Of a stretch of 64,000 nucleotides of DNA, positions 36,689 to 50,509 are shown in pieces (the first letter of the stretch is position 1; every line of letters begins with the position of its first letter). This stretch comes from Struthidea cinerea. Lineage: Eukaryota; Chordata; Aves; Passeriformes; Corcoracidae. The stretch lies in assembly GCA_013397865.1 (NCBI GenBank), contig VZTI01001048.1, positions 4,482,936 through 4,546,935 on the forward strand. The letters are read 5' to 3'. The translations under genes were made by a program, and so were the position numbers. The notes under the pieces were generated by a model. The model did no database searches. It was not told where the DNA came from and saw nothing but the letters and a program-made list of their open reading frames with translations.

Positions 36689-39327
36689 TCATAATAAAAA
36701 CAAAAGTTTGTTCTTTAAAACAGATTCCTAGTTCCAGATGTTATTAGCTCTTCAAGTTAGATACAGTGCCATTTTTTCCATTTAAGAAAAAAAAAAAGGC
36801 TGCAAGGAAGATTTTTCTACCACGATTGTTTCCTCAATGTTAAGTTTTACAGTTCACTCTCAGAAGGACTGCTGAAAACAATTGTTTCAATACAGTTGTT
36901 TGTTAAATTGAACTTTTTCTGTGGTTGAACATAGCTTTCATATTATACAGTTCCAGTTCTGGTAAGAAATTACTCATCCTCTTTTTCATTACACACAGTT
37001 TCTAACTTCCCCAAGAAGGCTGTGCACAGCACACCAACTGAGCAGTCCTTTTAAACCTGCAACCAAACCCAACTCCTTCCCCTTTGGAAGCTGCAGCTCT
37101 TCCTGCCTTCTGCAAATGAGGTTGAGTTGAAGTTACACCCAAACAAGTTACCAGCCTGACAGGCAACATCTTGTAAACAAAAGCATTTCAAAATGCTGTT
37201 ACAGACAGCAAATGTTCTTTCATAGATAACTTACATCTACAGTCTACTAGTTCTGTGAACAGGAGCACTTCAGAGCCAGCTCTATTTATAGGCATAATGC
37301 ACTTTTCAAAATAGATTAATGAGACAAATGGTCACGTTACCTAACATGACATCAAAGACTGCTGAAAGGAGCCTTTGACACATGCATGGTCCTATAAAAC
37401 AATAAATATCTCAAAACAATGCTTGCTGAGCACCTGTAACTACAAATACACAACATACAAGGGTAGCAAAAGCTGTTTGAAGGTTTATTCAACTACAACA
37501 CTGACTTGCACTAACACGACAACAAGAATGACACTTCCTTCTTCAGCAGAGCCCATGCGTGAACTAGACAACCTCAAATTAAGGTTTTCTTACATGCTGT
37601 TTTCTGTTGGAGACCTACTACACAGATTTGATCTACAAAATTGACAAAGGCTACAAGCACAATTTTTAATCCACAGTTGGACAATATTTAGATTTGTTCC
37701 TATCTTGAAACATAGTCACTTCATGTTCTATAGAAATTACACAGTAATTAGAAAGCGTCAGTGATGCACAGGACTGCGTAAACACTTGTCCAGGATAGCT
37801 TGGTACTAAACCCAGAAGCATGAGGAAATGCTGCTCTGTTTGTAGAAGAGTAAGGCTCAACCAAACAGGTGTTGTATTCACTAATCACTGTGCTGTCCAG
37901 CCCTGCTCCATGTGGTATATGGGGAAAGGGGGAATCCATCCTTAGTAATGGACATAACTGGGCACAAGATGTTAGCCTTACAAACTACTATCATCTCCAC
38001 CAGCAGAAAACAGATTAAGAGATGGCAGTAAGTAAAAAATGCCAATGTAGAAATTAGCAAAAGCCACTAACAGCTGAAAAACCTTACAAACTAAACTAAT
38101 CTGCACCAAGTCCACAATGATGTTATGAATGCTCCACTTATACTTCTCCAATATTGGGGAACAACTGAAATATTTCCATTATAAATACATTTTTTTCATA
38201 CATCCTTTTGTAACCTTCAAAACCAGTTTATGCAAAAAACTGCATTGCCTTTGAAAGGCATAGAAACCAGCCAGTGGCTAGTCAAACTGCGGAAGTAAGA
38301 ACAGGAAAAAAAAAAAAAAAACAACAAACTCCACCACAGACACAGTTCTGTTTATACAGTATCTGCTACCATTTCTAATACTATTTTAGTAATTCTGTTC
38401 TTCAGCTTCCCAGCAATTCAGAACAGATTATTTTTTCTTCCCTAAGTGCCCTCAAGAACACAGCACAGAATCAGAATTCCTGCTGGGATCAGCAACAGCC
38501 TCTGCTGTCAGAGCCTGTCCCCCCTGCTCCTCACCATCACCACATATTTTTTGAAATTTAAAGTGAAAAATTTAAGACTTACCATGACTGAACAAAATGC
38601 ACATGCAGATACTAATTACAGAGAAATACAAAGGAGAACATGTAATATAATGTAAACACGCTGAACAAGATGAAAGTTACTTCTGAACAGCTCTTGGTCA
38701 TCAAAACATCTGCATAACACATGGTACTGCTGTGGAGGAGTCGAGGGTGGTGAAGTGACCCCATACTGTGCAATTCAGGTTTTTCCCCAAAAGAGCTTAG
38801 CACAGTTATCATATGATAAACTTGAGTTTCCTTGCGTTCCTTTTCCCATTATTCAGCTGTCTTCTGCTGTGAAGTCTGTTCAGCATTAAAAGCAGGATCC
38901 GCAGTGCCCACAGTATCACTGCACGTGTCTGGACAAACACAACACTGTAAGCAGGTGTGTGTCAACCAGGCAATGGAATGTTTTAACATGGTAATGAGTT
39001 CTACAGTGCATCCACACGTGTTGTCACTGGAGCTGTTAGGACTCCCAGTGCAGGTAACTGAAAATGCTTCATGGCAATTCCAAGTAAATCTTCAAATTAC
39101 TTGAGGAAAAAGTAGTCTTTTTTTGGACTGATGGTTGTGTATCTTCTATGAATTTCTCAGAATTCTTCTTTATTAAAAAAAAAAATTCTCTTATCTTGAG
39201 ATGTAGAAGAGATAGGAACAGTATATACATGTTTTTAGAATAAAGTCCTTCACATAAGGAGGGAAATTCTACATCTTCACAGAAGGGAGGCAGATCTAAG
39301 TCTATTTTGGTTAACTTCATCGTAGCC
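36683..39327 (-). other. ADCY7: Probable ADCY7 3' untranslated region
   Basis: The stretch downstream of the ADCY7 stop holds no exon-like coding sequence and several AATAAA hexamers on the minus strand. It contains an A-rich tract at about 38,307-38,323. Extent is inferred from the farthest good signal. Confidence 0.45.
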
Positions 39328-39474
39328 TCAGTTCAGTCCGAGGCCTTGGAATTTGGCTGTCTCGGTGCAAACAAAGTAAGTCCTCAGTTCTCCCTTGCCT
39401 TTGACATTGATGAGTCCCCTACATTCACATGAGTATCCCAGCTCCTGTAGTATTTTGCTTGTTTCTTCTGTGAC
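39328..39474 (-). CDS. ADCY7: ADCY7 last coding exon
   Basis: Encodes VTEETSKILQELGYSCECRG, then LINVKGKGELRTYFVCTETA and KFQGLGLN, and TGA at 39,330-39,328. The ending is type 7-specific. Acceptor is ACAAAG with a weak pyrimidine tract. Confidence 0.96.
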   Translation of the reverse strand, partial: VTEETSKILQELGYSCECRGLINVKGKGELRTYFVCTETAKFQGLGLN

Positions 39475-42400
39475 CTTTGTATGAAAAGATTTAGAAACTG
39501 TTGTGAAATTCTTCTGATTATTCACATTAAAGCAAAATTCCACAACCAATTAGAACTAATGCCTTAGACATTGCAAGGCTCATACGTTTACCTGGATCTT
39601 GCCAAGTTCCCCCGTACTCTCCATTCGGCTCGCAACATTAACAGTGTTGCCCCAAATATCATACTGAGGCTTCCGGGCACCGATCACACCAGCAATCACC
39701 GGGCCGTGATTGATCCCTGCATAAACACAAGCAGGTGTCGTTACTGAGGTAGGAAGTGATGTGACTTCCAGCTTCATTGTTAGCTGTAGCTTCAGGGGAA
39801 AAAAACATCCGAAAACTTGACTCTGCAACACCTTTTTAGCAATCAGTACTGTTCCATAAATATTCATACTGTGGCTCGGGAGATGTGAAGTGACTCACTC
39901 ATTTTAAAATGGGAAGTCTAGGGCACAAAGCAAAAGTCTTTCTCTTCTACTTTTAATATACAGAAATAAGCATTGTTAATGACAATACTGTCTAGTCAAC
40001 AGTCACTAACAGGTACTTCACTCTTCATCTGTACCTTTCATTTCCTCCAAGTTCATCCAGCTGCACTGTTCCTGCTGCTCCCTCCAGTGATGAGAAAAGC
40101 CCATCCGTGGAGGAGCCTGGCCTGTCTGAAAAGCTTACCAGACAATCCAGCTTTTGGCTATTCAGCACTTGGACTACATCATCCTACCTCATTTCTCACT
40201 TGTCTGAGCTGCAGAGTTCACGTTCTCCACAAGCAGAACTTACCAACACGTAGGCGGAAATTGTTAAAGGAATGTCGGTTGATGCCATCCAGTTTACTCA
40301 TCAGGGCAATTCCATACTCCACCATAATCCCAATGTGAGCGTGCTGCCTTTCCCTATCCTGTGCAAGTCACAACACATAGTAATTACAACATGGAAGGCT
40401 GTGTCAGGCTGCTGTTCCAAAGCAGTACTGGTAGTGACCTGGAGTGCTTATAAAGATGAGGTCACTCATCCTTGTAACTGCAGAACTGCAAAATTTCAAA
40501 ACTCCATTAAATTCAACTGGGATGGCTATGAGGCAACAAGCGTGATATGATTAAATTTTATAACAAATCCATGTCTGTCCTTTAGGATTTCAGCTTTGAT
40601 TTTACACATTTTTAGTGTATTAGCATATGCATCTTAATGTCACACACAAAGCTGCTATACTGAAAATGAGCCAGAGAAATTCTTCTGGGTGACAAACAGT
40701 TTCAGACCTAATGTGGCACTTCATGATTCTCTTTCTGTGCCAGTTCTCAGGTATCACAAAAACCCTACTGTCCAATTCTGAGATGGCCTTTTCTTTGGCT
40801 CCCATTCTTTGACTCCCCTATTATTAGAGCCCTTCTGTTATGCATCTAGGAATGTTAAACTACTGGAATCAAAGTCGAAAGATGTAAGAAATATGCTGGG
40901 ATTACCGACTTAATACCTGCTTTGGAAATAAAATTAAACTAAGAGATAAATAGTGAATTCAGCAGGAGACAATACACTCTTGTCATCTTTTTCCACATTT
41001 CAGGAAGCCACCCCTCACGATTTACTTTTTTGTATCAGGTTACATTTTGTTACTTTGAACACAGCTTTGGCACCACAGAATACTGAAAGCAGATTCAGAG
41101 CCAACGTACCTGGTTGTTCTCCTGGCCTGGTGTAACACTGAGACCAGCTGCTGCCATGTAAGTGCTTCCAATTGTTTTTATTTTTTCAACACCACTAAAT
41201 TTAGGTTTTAACAAGAGCTGTTTGAATGGAAAGAAAACAAAACTTGAGACTTTAATACCATATTTCAGTGTATTTCACCAGAAATTTTTTACTGTCTACA
41301 ATAAGCATTAAACATCTCTAGCAATACTATCACTCACATGAAGATTAGATAAAATACTGAGAATTAGTTTCACAGTTTTGCTCTACCCACTAACAGGATA
41401 AATAAAAGCACTGAAGTACTGAAATAAAGTCTTTAAATTCAAGACTTTTAAACTATACTTCTAATGGATTAGATGATGTACTTGGAAATCCCAGCCAGAT
41501 GGGAACATATCTTCCAGGACCGCAAGACTGAAGTCAGAATATAAGTTCGGCATTAAAATAGTTTTTCCTCCTCTAATGCTCAGAAATCTAGTGAAACATT
41601 TATTTTGCAGTAAATATGTAATCCAGTGCATTTTTGACAGAAGCCTAATTACCTCATCAAAATCAGCAATGATTTCATTTAACAGTCGCAGGCATTCCAG
41701 GCCTTCTTTATTGACGTCACATTCAGTGTAAAACACCTTAAAATCTGGTACCGATGCAAACATGACACAGACACAGTCGTAGGATTGATGGTACCAGTCC
41801 TAAAGGAAAACAATAAACCCACACATGGTCAGCAGCCACGTTCCCCCACAAGTACTCACACTTGTGACACTTGTCTGTAACCAGTAATCAAATTACAGCT
41901 TTCCTATGAAGTCAGCCACATCTCTTATTCTATCAGAAACATTAATGAAGTGGGTTTGCCTAAGGAAAAGCTGAGATTCCTTAAAGATCTCTTAAAGGTC
42001 TTCATCTACTTGGACACCGCCAATCTTCTGAGACATAGCACCGTTCACTCTGATGACATGCTGGCAGAATGAGATTTCTTTTAAAAAAAAAAACTCATTA
42101 TCAGTGAACTTCTCTCTGGGACACACTATCTGTTCCTCAACTAATTTCTCTAAAAACTATGATCTATCCTCTCTGGTAAAATACAGGCTTTGGAAAGCAG
42201 TAAATCTTGTTTAAATATTTGCCAAATTCTGAGAACAGATTTCAGTGACTGACACTAAAAGTTTGCATTTTTCTGAGGCCATCAGGTTAACAGGTTCTCG
42301 GGTTTGCAAAGGTCTTGGAACACAAACAAGAGGCAAAGATTGCAGTTTACACTCTCTTCTTTTTTGCATCATGTATTATATATATCACAGAAGTCCAATT

Positions 42401-45400
42401 TGCTGTCCTTCACATAGGAGAGACTCAACACACCTCGTTTCGTTTTTCTCCAATGAAATATGCAGCAACGTGTGCTGGAAGTACATTTTCCAGCAAAAGC
42501 CTGTTAACATTCTCCATAGTTTCAAATTGTTCATGTTCTTTTTTAAACTTATTCTTCCACAGACAATCCAGTCGACAGTAATAGTCAATCTGCAAAGAGA
42601 CCAAATATGATAAATTAAATCCATAAAATAACTCACTGAAAAATATTAGGTAATTTTCTCAAAAAGTGTAGTAGCAATAGTTTCTTCAAGGCCTTTTGGG
42701 TCTATATAGTTATGAAAAACATACTTAGAGAGCAAAGGTCAGAAAAATATGAAGCAGCCACTAAGACCATCTTGACCACGAAGTCATTTGGTACCATCAG
42801 GTGTATTTGCCAAAATGACACTTTAATAATATGATGATTATTTTAATCTTGAATTGCTATGTTGATTTAGAATGAATACTGATATGTAAATACAGATAAA
42901 TCAAAAATGGATGAACCAGGAAGTTCTCACATCTGTGATGCAAACACTGTTGAAAACTAGAAAAATGTTCCCATCCTTTCACAGTAAAAATTTTTGCATT
43001 ACCAATAACTAATTACAAGTATGTTATCTGCAAGACCAGAATATTAAAAAAAGATAAAAATATACACTAATTTGGATCACAATTTCCAGAAACAAAACTT
43101 TCACATTTTATTTAAATCAACTTGCTGCAAGTAAAGGAACTACATGATTGCATTTTAAATACATACCTGTTTTGCAAGTAAAACTAGGGTTATGTAAAAC
43201 AGAACCAGATATAAGTTAGTCATTATCCTTGGCTCTTTGATGAAAAACCTGAAAATAAGAAAGCAATACAAAGTCATCTGTATGCTTTAAAGACAATCTG
43301 CACAATGGAGAGTTGGGGTAGGAGGTAAGGGGAAAAGGGTGTTTGTTCACACTTGCACCACAGTGTCACTATTCATTTGTGCCAGTGGCTGGCTGGGGAC
43401 AGGTCCTGTCCCAACAACAAGAAAGGATTATCAGACAGTCCAATACATGGAATGATTCATTTCACATCAGGACACAGTGGGTGCTGAAACCTTGTGCAGT
43501 AGCTGTTGTAGTAAGATGTTGAAGTAAACATGGCTTTATCTAAATGGAGCCATCTTAATTGCCACCAGACTGAGTTTCAGCTTCCACCCCACACCATCCT
43601 ACAAAAACATAGCAAACAAAACCTTGAGGTAGGAAAAGAAACTCTCTTTTTTGTGGAAGGAAAGACAATAACAAATTAAAAACCTGAATTCCTAAGACAA
43701 AGACAGCAGTAAAATCACACCTGTATCTGAGTCACCACTCGTTTTTCATAGTAAGATCAGTCTTACCACCTCTATTAATTTTCACAAATGCAAACTAAAT
43801 TCTCACCATATGAATAATTAAGTTCACTCAAGCTTTTTTAAGGAGTGCTGCCACGTTACAGCCCCTGAAAAATAAACTTATTCTAATCTTCAGCTATGAG
43901 ACTATGCTGAGGAATCTGAGAAAGACTTAATAATTAACAGTAAAACCTTTGCATGTGATTTCTCTTCAGTATTTTCAGTTTCTGCAATTAGATCAGGTAA
44001 ATTGCTGTTATTTTTCAAAATACCTGCACTTAGTAAGGTTAGTACATGTAGAGTTCACCATCTGACTGACTACCAAGGTCTCACAAGCACAGCTTGAACC
44101 TCAGACTTTTAGCAAGACTTTTCTTCATAACTTAACAGAAGATCAACCTTATTATGACAGTAATATTCTACTCCCTAGTCCTTAATGTAATCCAAGGCTT
44201 CCAAGGATCTCAGAAGCCACATTACAGAATTTTTTCAGAGAACACACATTTTGTTTAAAATGCAAAAGAAAAATAAAAGGTGAAATGGTCTGAGTTCCAC
44301 GTTGTTAACTTTATAGAAAAGTTTGCAATGTCTGGCTCACATGATTTTGATATTTCAATATTCCAGTAATGCACAAAAATCTAACACCTCCTTAAATGAA
44401 ACATTAAAGGATAAGAAACTTTACAGTGCACCTGGTACTGTTGCCATAGAAGTCTTTGTGCTGAAGGGTATTAAAAATGATGAGGTAGACAGTCACAGCA
44501 ATGGACAGGAGGAGAACTTTGAGTTCGAAGCTCATTTGAAGGAATACCGAGCAGGCTATGAACCCCAATATACAGCAGTAAGCATAATACTGTAAAAGAA
44601 GAATTTAAAGAGCCTTTGCATTATTCAGAACTTATGTCTAAGAGATGTTCAAACCACAGCAAACACTCTCAGTTCATGGTCACTACAATTTAAAACAAAG
44701 AAATTACAATCACTTAAAGCTTTATTTTTAATGGCACTAAAAGGATGAACTTAATATTGATTCTAGTTTACTTTTAAAATTTGTTATGGGTAAACAAAAA
44801 TATTTAAACAGAAAAACATCAACATAAGTAAGCAATGCTAGATAAAAACTGAAGTGTTGAGAATTTATCTCCTGGAGTTTATTAATTTAAGCAATTATTT
44901 ATTTAAAGTTCAAGACTAATCTAAAGTAGGTTCACAGTCCAGTGAACCAGCTGCAAACCAACAAGTCCAGCATTCTAACCCTATTTTGACTGTGCTTTCC
45001 CATTGTAACCTTAAGCAGATACCACATTCCCACCTCCCACACCAGTAACGTGTGAAGACCGTGACCAGTTATCCAGCCTTAGACACCGCTCCTTCATAAG
45101 AACTTTGATGCTAATAAGCATTATCAAGCTATGGCCACCACCCCTGTTGTGGGATTACTGAGCACTTTTCCAGGGGAATCCCAGTTCAGGCATGGTGTCC
45201 AAGGTCAGCATGCAGCTGGCAGCACCGACCGTGGTACCAGGTGTGTGGTGCAGACAGGATGGCTCCCTGCAGCCTGGGAACAGGTGTGAGGTGCTGAGCT
45301 GGCATACTTTAGTCTACAAGCAACTCCAAAATTACCCCAGCTTCTGCTCCTCAAGAATTCGTTTCTCTTTATGCACAAAGCACAATTTTCCCACCTATAA

Positions 45401-48400
45401 TAACACAGACCTACCACAGAACTGTGAGATTCTTGGCTAAACAGTTAACATTTCTGCTGAAGTGAATGAAACCAGAACAATTTATGAGGCAACTCCTAAT
45501 CAGAGACCATATATAACGCATGATGCCAATGCTGTCAATCCTAAAGACATTGAGTCTACCTCCAAAAGAAAACAAACACTCTCCCTCAAGCCAAACCTCT
45601 GGAAAAGGAACCACTACGTAGAGAACATCAAGAGAGGTCTGTCAGCCACTTAAGCCCTTTCACTCTATGAAGACACTTTACTGGGATACTTAAAAGTACA
45701 GCTCTCATCTTTCAGACTCAAGCACTGTCATCACTCTGTTCTGCTGGTTTTTTTCCTTAAAGTTTTAGACCTACTTTTAAGTCTGAAATTTCAAAAAACT
45801 GCAAAGCTATACTTTATTCAGCTGCTGTTGTTGTGCTGAGTAATCTTGATTTCATAAAGAATTTTTCTGCTGTCAGATACCTAAAAAAGTTGCCTTTTAT
45901 AGAGCAACAGAACCTACCACTTGGCAGTAATATACATGACATTCAAAGATGGGTTTCAAAGTAAGATGCATTCACTACTTACAGTTTCCTCAACGCAGGA
46001 ATGAGTTGTGTTTCCAAAAGTCTGATTTACAAACATGCAAGAACAAAAAATTACCAGATGAGTATAATGTGCATTTCATATGTGTAACTTGTGATTTGTC
46101 ATAAGCACCTGAATGAAAGGCTCCTCACACAACCTGCCGCACATCATTCAGAAATATGTCCATCATCTAAAGGTGGCCAGGTGGCAAAGGAGCATCCCAA
46201 ATATTTGGATGAACTCAAAACAGAATACTACTTTGGAATTAAAGACATAAAAAGCGAAACCCTTAGAAATAATAAGGGTATTATGCTTTTGTGTATTATG
46301 CTGAATTTAGCTTTACAGAAATGCTAGAGAACACCCTTCAAATATGCTGACAGACCAAAATAAACCAAAACTTCAGTTTTATACATGAGTACTCCAGACT
46401 TCTGCAAATCCTTAAAGGATGCATAGGAAAGCCATATGTAACAACAGAAAATATCCCTTAAAACTGCCTTGTGTCATGAGCAAGTCTTCTTGTTCAACAA
46501 CTAAAAAAAACCCCTATCTTTATAAATAAAAAGAAAATATATCAAAATGTTGCCATCCATCTATATGATAGGAGTTTGACTTTGATGATCTTTGTGGGTG
46601 CCTTCTGACCCAGAATGTTCTATGATTCTATACCCACCATCCAAGACTCATTTCATTTTAATCCTAGAAATTAAGATGGTACTCTACTCACATTCGTGGT
46701 AGCACACAGGTCATTTGATCCAGTAAAGTTGGCAGGTTTGTTCTTTTCAGTAGTCTTGATTTATTGGAGGGGAGGGAAAAAAGACACAAAACAAAACACA
46801 TCAACAAAACCACCATACAAACGTGCTAGCAGACAGTCACTGATTTTAAGTTTTTTCTCCACGTATTATACAGAGTGCTGATCTGGTTGTCTTTTCAGTG
46901 CTACTGAATAAATGTTGAAATACAATGGCATCCCACGCAGTTGTATTAAACATATCTGCACACACAAGCTGCAAGGTTAAAATTTACTTATTTTCTAATC
47001 AGGGGTAGAGTTTTACATTATGGCTATGTTAATCTAGCAGCTATCTGGCACAAACGTGGTTTTGTCTCACCCCCCAGTTTCACAGCTGCTGTTCCTTTTT
47101 TCTTTCAAGCTGTCTCTGGTGGTGTGCACATGACACCACTGTAAGTCAATTCAAGGACCTAAGCTAGCAGAAAAAAGACCCTACAAAAGAAAATTAAGCA
47201 TTTTCTGCAGTACTGCTTCCAGAAGGAACTTCCTGTGGAATCAGAAGAATGGCAAGGCAAACAAACACACAGGATCAGGAGGACACCAGTTTTAGTAGTT
47301 AACTATCAGTTAGGTGGAAGTGTTAATACACAGAGCTTGTTTAAATAAAAACCACAGCACAGTTATTCAAATGGACGTACCCCAGGTGCAATACAATATT
47401 CGAACTAAACTTATAAAACAGATGCCATTTCCATCTTACTCCAGCAGCAACTATCCTCAATGCCTTTGCTTTTAAAAGGGCCCTCCCTCATCCACATTAC
47501 TGCCAGTGAGTGCAAATACCATAGGGAACTGCTTAAAGTGCTGCCTGCCACAGCCAAACCTTTAAAGCCACATTAAAAAAGGAACACCATCTTAGTGATG
47601 AGGGTTACAATCAAGAGTTTTTATAAGCGTCATCTTGAAAACAAGTAAAGGTGGTGTAAACTAGAACTGAAATCTATCACATGTACTTTCAGTTCTCCAA
47701 ACTGGGAGCTTTTACTTTGAATGCTTTTACTTGACATCATGCACTATCCCTGTGGAAATCAACTCATTGCAAATCAGGCATTAGAAAAAGCAGCAAAAAC
47801 TGGTATTTGATGAAAGGAATACAGGAAGCTATTTAAACTGTGCATGTTACAATAAGTTCATCAATTAATGTGATTACTTACCAAATTAAAAATGGCTATA
47901 ATCAGCAAGGCAGCTATAGTGATGACTGCTAAAGGAAGCCTAAGCAAAGGCATTGTTTCCACCTTTTCTGAAACAGCACACAGATGGCGCAGGAAAGGCC
48001 ACTGATCTGAGCAGCACTTCTGTAAACAAAATTAATTCATTTCAGTAACAGAGATAACAGTTTGATACAGGGGAAGAAATCTTTCTAAATATAAAGTTGA
48101 CCTTTTTTCTACAGGAGAGTGTCAAGAGCCTTCACTGGAATTCTAATTTAGAACTTTGAATCTCATCATTCAGAGTCAATGTCTAACACCTTTCCCCAAC
48201 TGAAAATAGAGACAATGCTTCCTTTCTTCAGTGGGGTTGGGTGCTAAAATTTTCTGAAATTGTACTTTAAAAATACAGAATGATGACCTGTTTGAAAGTT
48301 CTAGAGAAAAGTTAATAAAAATGCAGTAAAAAAATTTGTATTTTTTTAGTTATAGAGCTATAATGCTATATTTGGAACTACGTTTTCAGATTACTAAATC

Positions 48401-50475
48401 AAAACCAACCATAGGCAGTCCCCATTCTTGCCATCCCTATATCCTCCAATTGTTGCTATAGAGAAAAACATCCAGCAAAGCATATAATTTTAATGACTGC
48501 AAGCATTATTCCATGATGCTGCACCAAAACACTCCCAGCATAAAACTCAAGTCTGATGCAACTGCAGTCTTGGAATTTTCTGTTTTCTCCATGTGTTTCT
48601 ACACATGTAGAAAAAACACATGAATGCCTACACACACACCTCTCTCTCTACTGAAACATATGCAAAAATCCATCTATATATATATAAATACCATACATAC
48701 ATAAAATCCATTTATCTGTCTAACCATACTATTAAATGAATCATAAATCTTTATCCCATGTCCTGAGTGCAATTTTCTCTTATTTTTTTCTTTCCCCTTT
48801 ACACAGCTTGAATGTGGCTCGGTAAGAGACCATTTCTCTCCCGGGAGAGCTCCATCCCCACCCTGGGATGCTGCAGTGCAGTGGTGGTGCCTGTCCTCAG
48901 CAGCACCTCAGAATTCCCTCTCGCCCTCGCTCTGGCACAGTGCACGTTTGATGAGTGCAAGGAACATTCTAAAATCCCTTCCCTCCCCCTACCCTGCCCC
49001 CAGGCAGTTCTCTTGAATTGAGGATTTTTTTTTTTTTACTTTGTATCATTGAACTCTATCACTATGGGCCCTCTCTGTCACTATATATTTTTAAACAGTG
49101 ATTTCATGCGTTTAATAATGCAAAGAAAAAGGAACTACAAGTGCAAAGTGTCCAAATTGATGTAGTGGTGGATTTGGAATTCTAACAGCTATGAAATTGT
49201 TGCCAATAAATTATTCATTTGTTTGTAATTTTCATTACACTTCATAAATTATTATGAAAACTGATCTTCCATTCCAACCTGTTTCAATATTGTTTCCAGC
49301 ATAGAAAATAACAGTATTTACAATCAAAATTACTATTAATGACCAACATAAAAATAAAAATACATTTTAAGAAAATCAACCCACCTTCTCCCTCCTACCC
49401 ATCTATTCTTGCACCCAAATAATTCTGAATTACTGTGAGAATTTTCAGACATGAAAATACGTTTCAGGCAATGGGATCTTATGGTAACCTGAGGTTCAAG
49501 GCTCCTGTAACTCCTATTGAAATTACTAAAATTTCATCAGCCTGATAGACCAAGTTGCTGAAATATATCCATCCACTTTTGAAAACAGGAAGTGTTTTTT
49601 AAAAGTAAACTTACCAGACATTTCTCAGCAAAGCACACAAACAAAATGAGCACAATGATGACTGCAACAACTCCAAAGGAGATTCCCAGTTTTGCAGTTC
49701 TAAACAGAAGAAGAAAGCACTAAACAAACCAAGTTTAAATATGATTTTTTCTTCAAATAGCACTGCATGACCACAACATCACACAGGTTATGGTTGCTCT
49801 GTTGCACAATCACTGCTTTCAGAGATTCTGCTCCTGATGGTCTGAGCCACTGCCCTGTGCATAAACCACATGGAAACTGCACTGGAGCAGCCACAAAAAA
49901 CAAACATGCCATAAACTTCAGAATTATCCATCATCTACTTTCTCAGAGGCATGAGAAGCATCTCAAAGTAGCTCTTTGTAGCTCTACAGAAAAGGATCAC
50001 TGAGAACAGTTTAACCAGCTAAATCCCATTTTCCTACTGCTCAATGTCCTTACAGCCAACTGTTCTTATAAAATAATATTTCTCACTTCACTGACCATCT
50101 CCCTGTGTGTACTAAGCAAACAAAATATTAAAGAAATATTTCTGCTCATGAGGTTATTAGTGCACATGAGATTCATTTTACCTGTTGGTTAATTTGAATT
50201 ATAAATAATTAAAATACCAGCACTTACTTTGGCATGATAAACATCTGGATCACAAATATACAGAGGAACACGAAACTGGCACAGGCGAAGTAACTCTTGA
50301 GTTTTAGAATAGGAATGGTGCGATACTGAAAGACAGAGAGAATAAAGCATCAGGGTCATTTCAGGGGTGTTTTCTCTTAATTTTATTACATTTTTGTGAT
50401 GACACATACATACAAGTTTATACTGTATTATTAAAAACATATCCAGAACTAAAAGAGAACAAAAAAAAACCCACC

Positions 50476-50509
<34 letters not shown>

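Noticed and set aside
45970..46020. Minus-strand GTAAG-like site suggesting an extra ADCY7 exon
   Set aside because: The adjoining sequence has no frame matching the loop, and the flanking exons already join in phase 0 without it.
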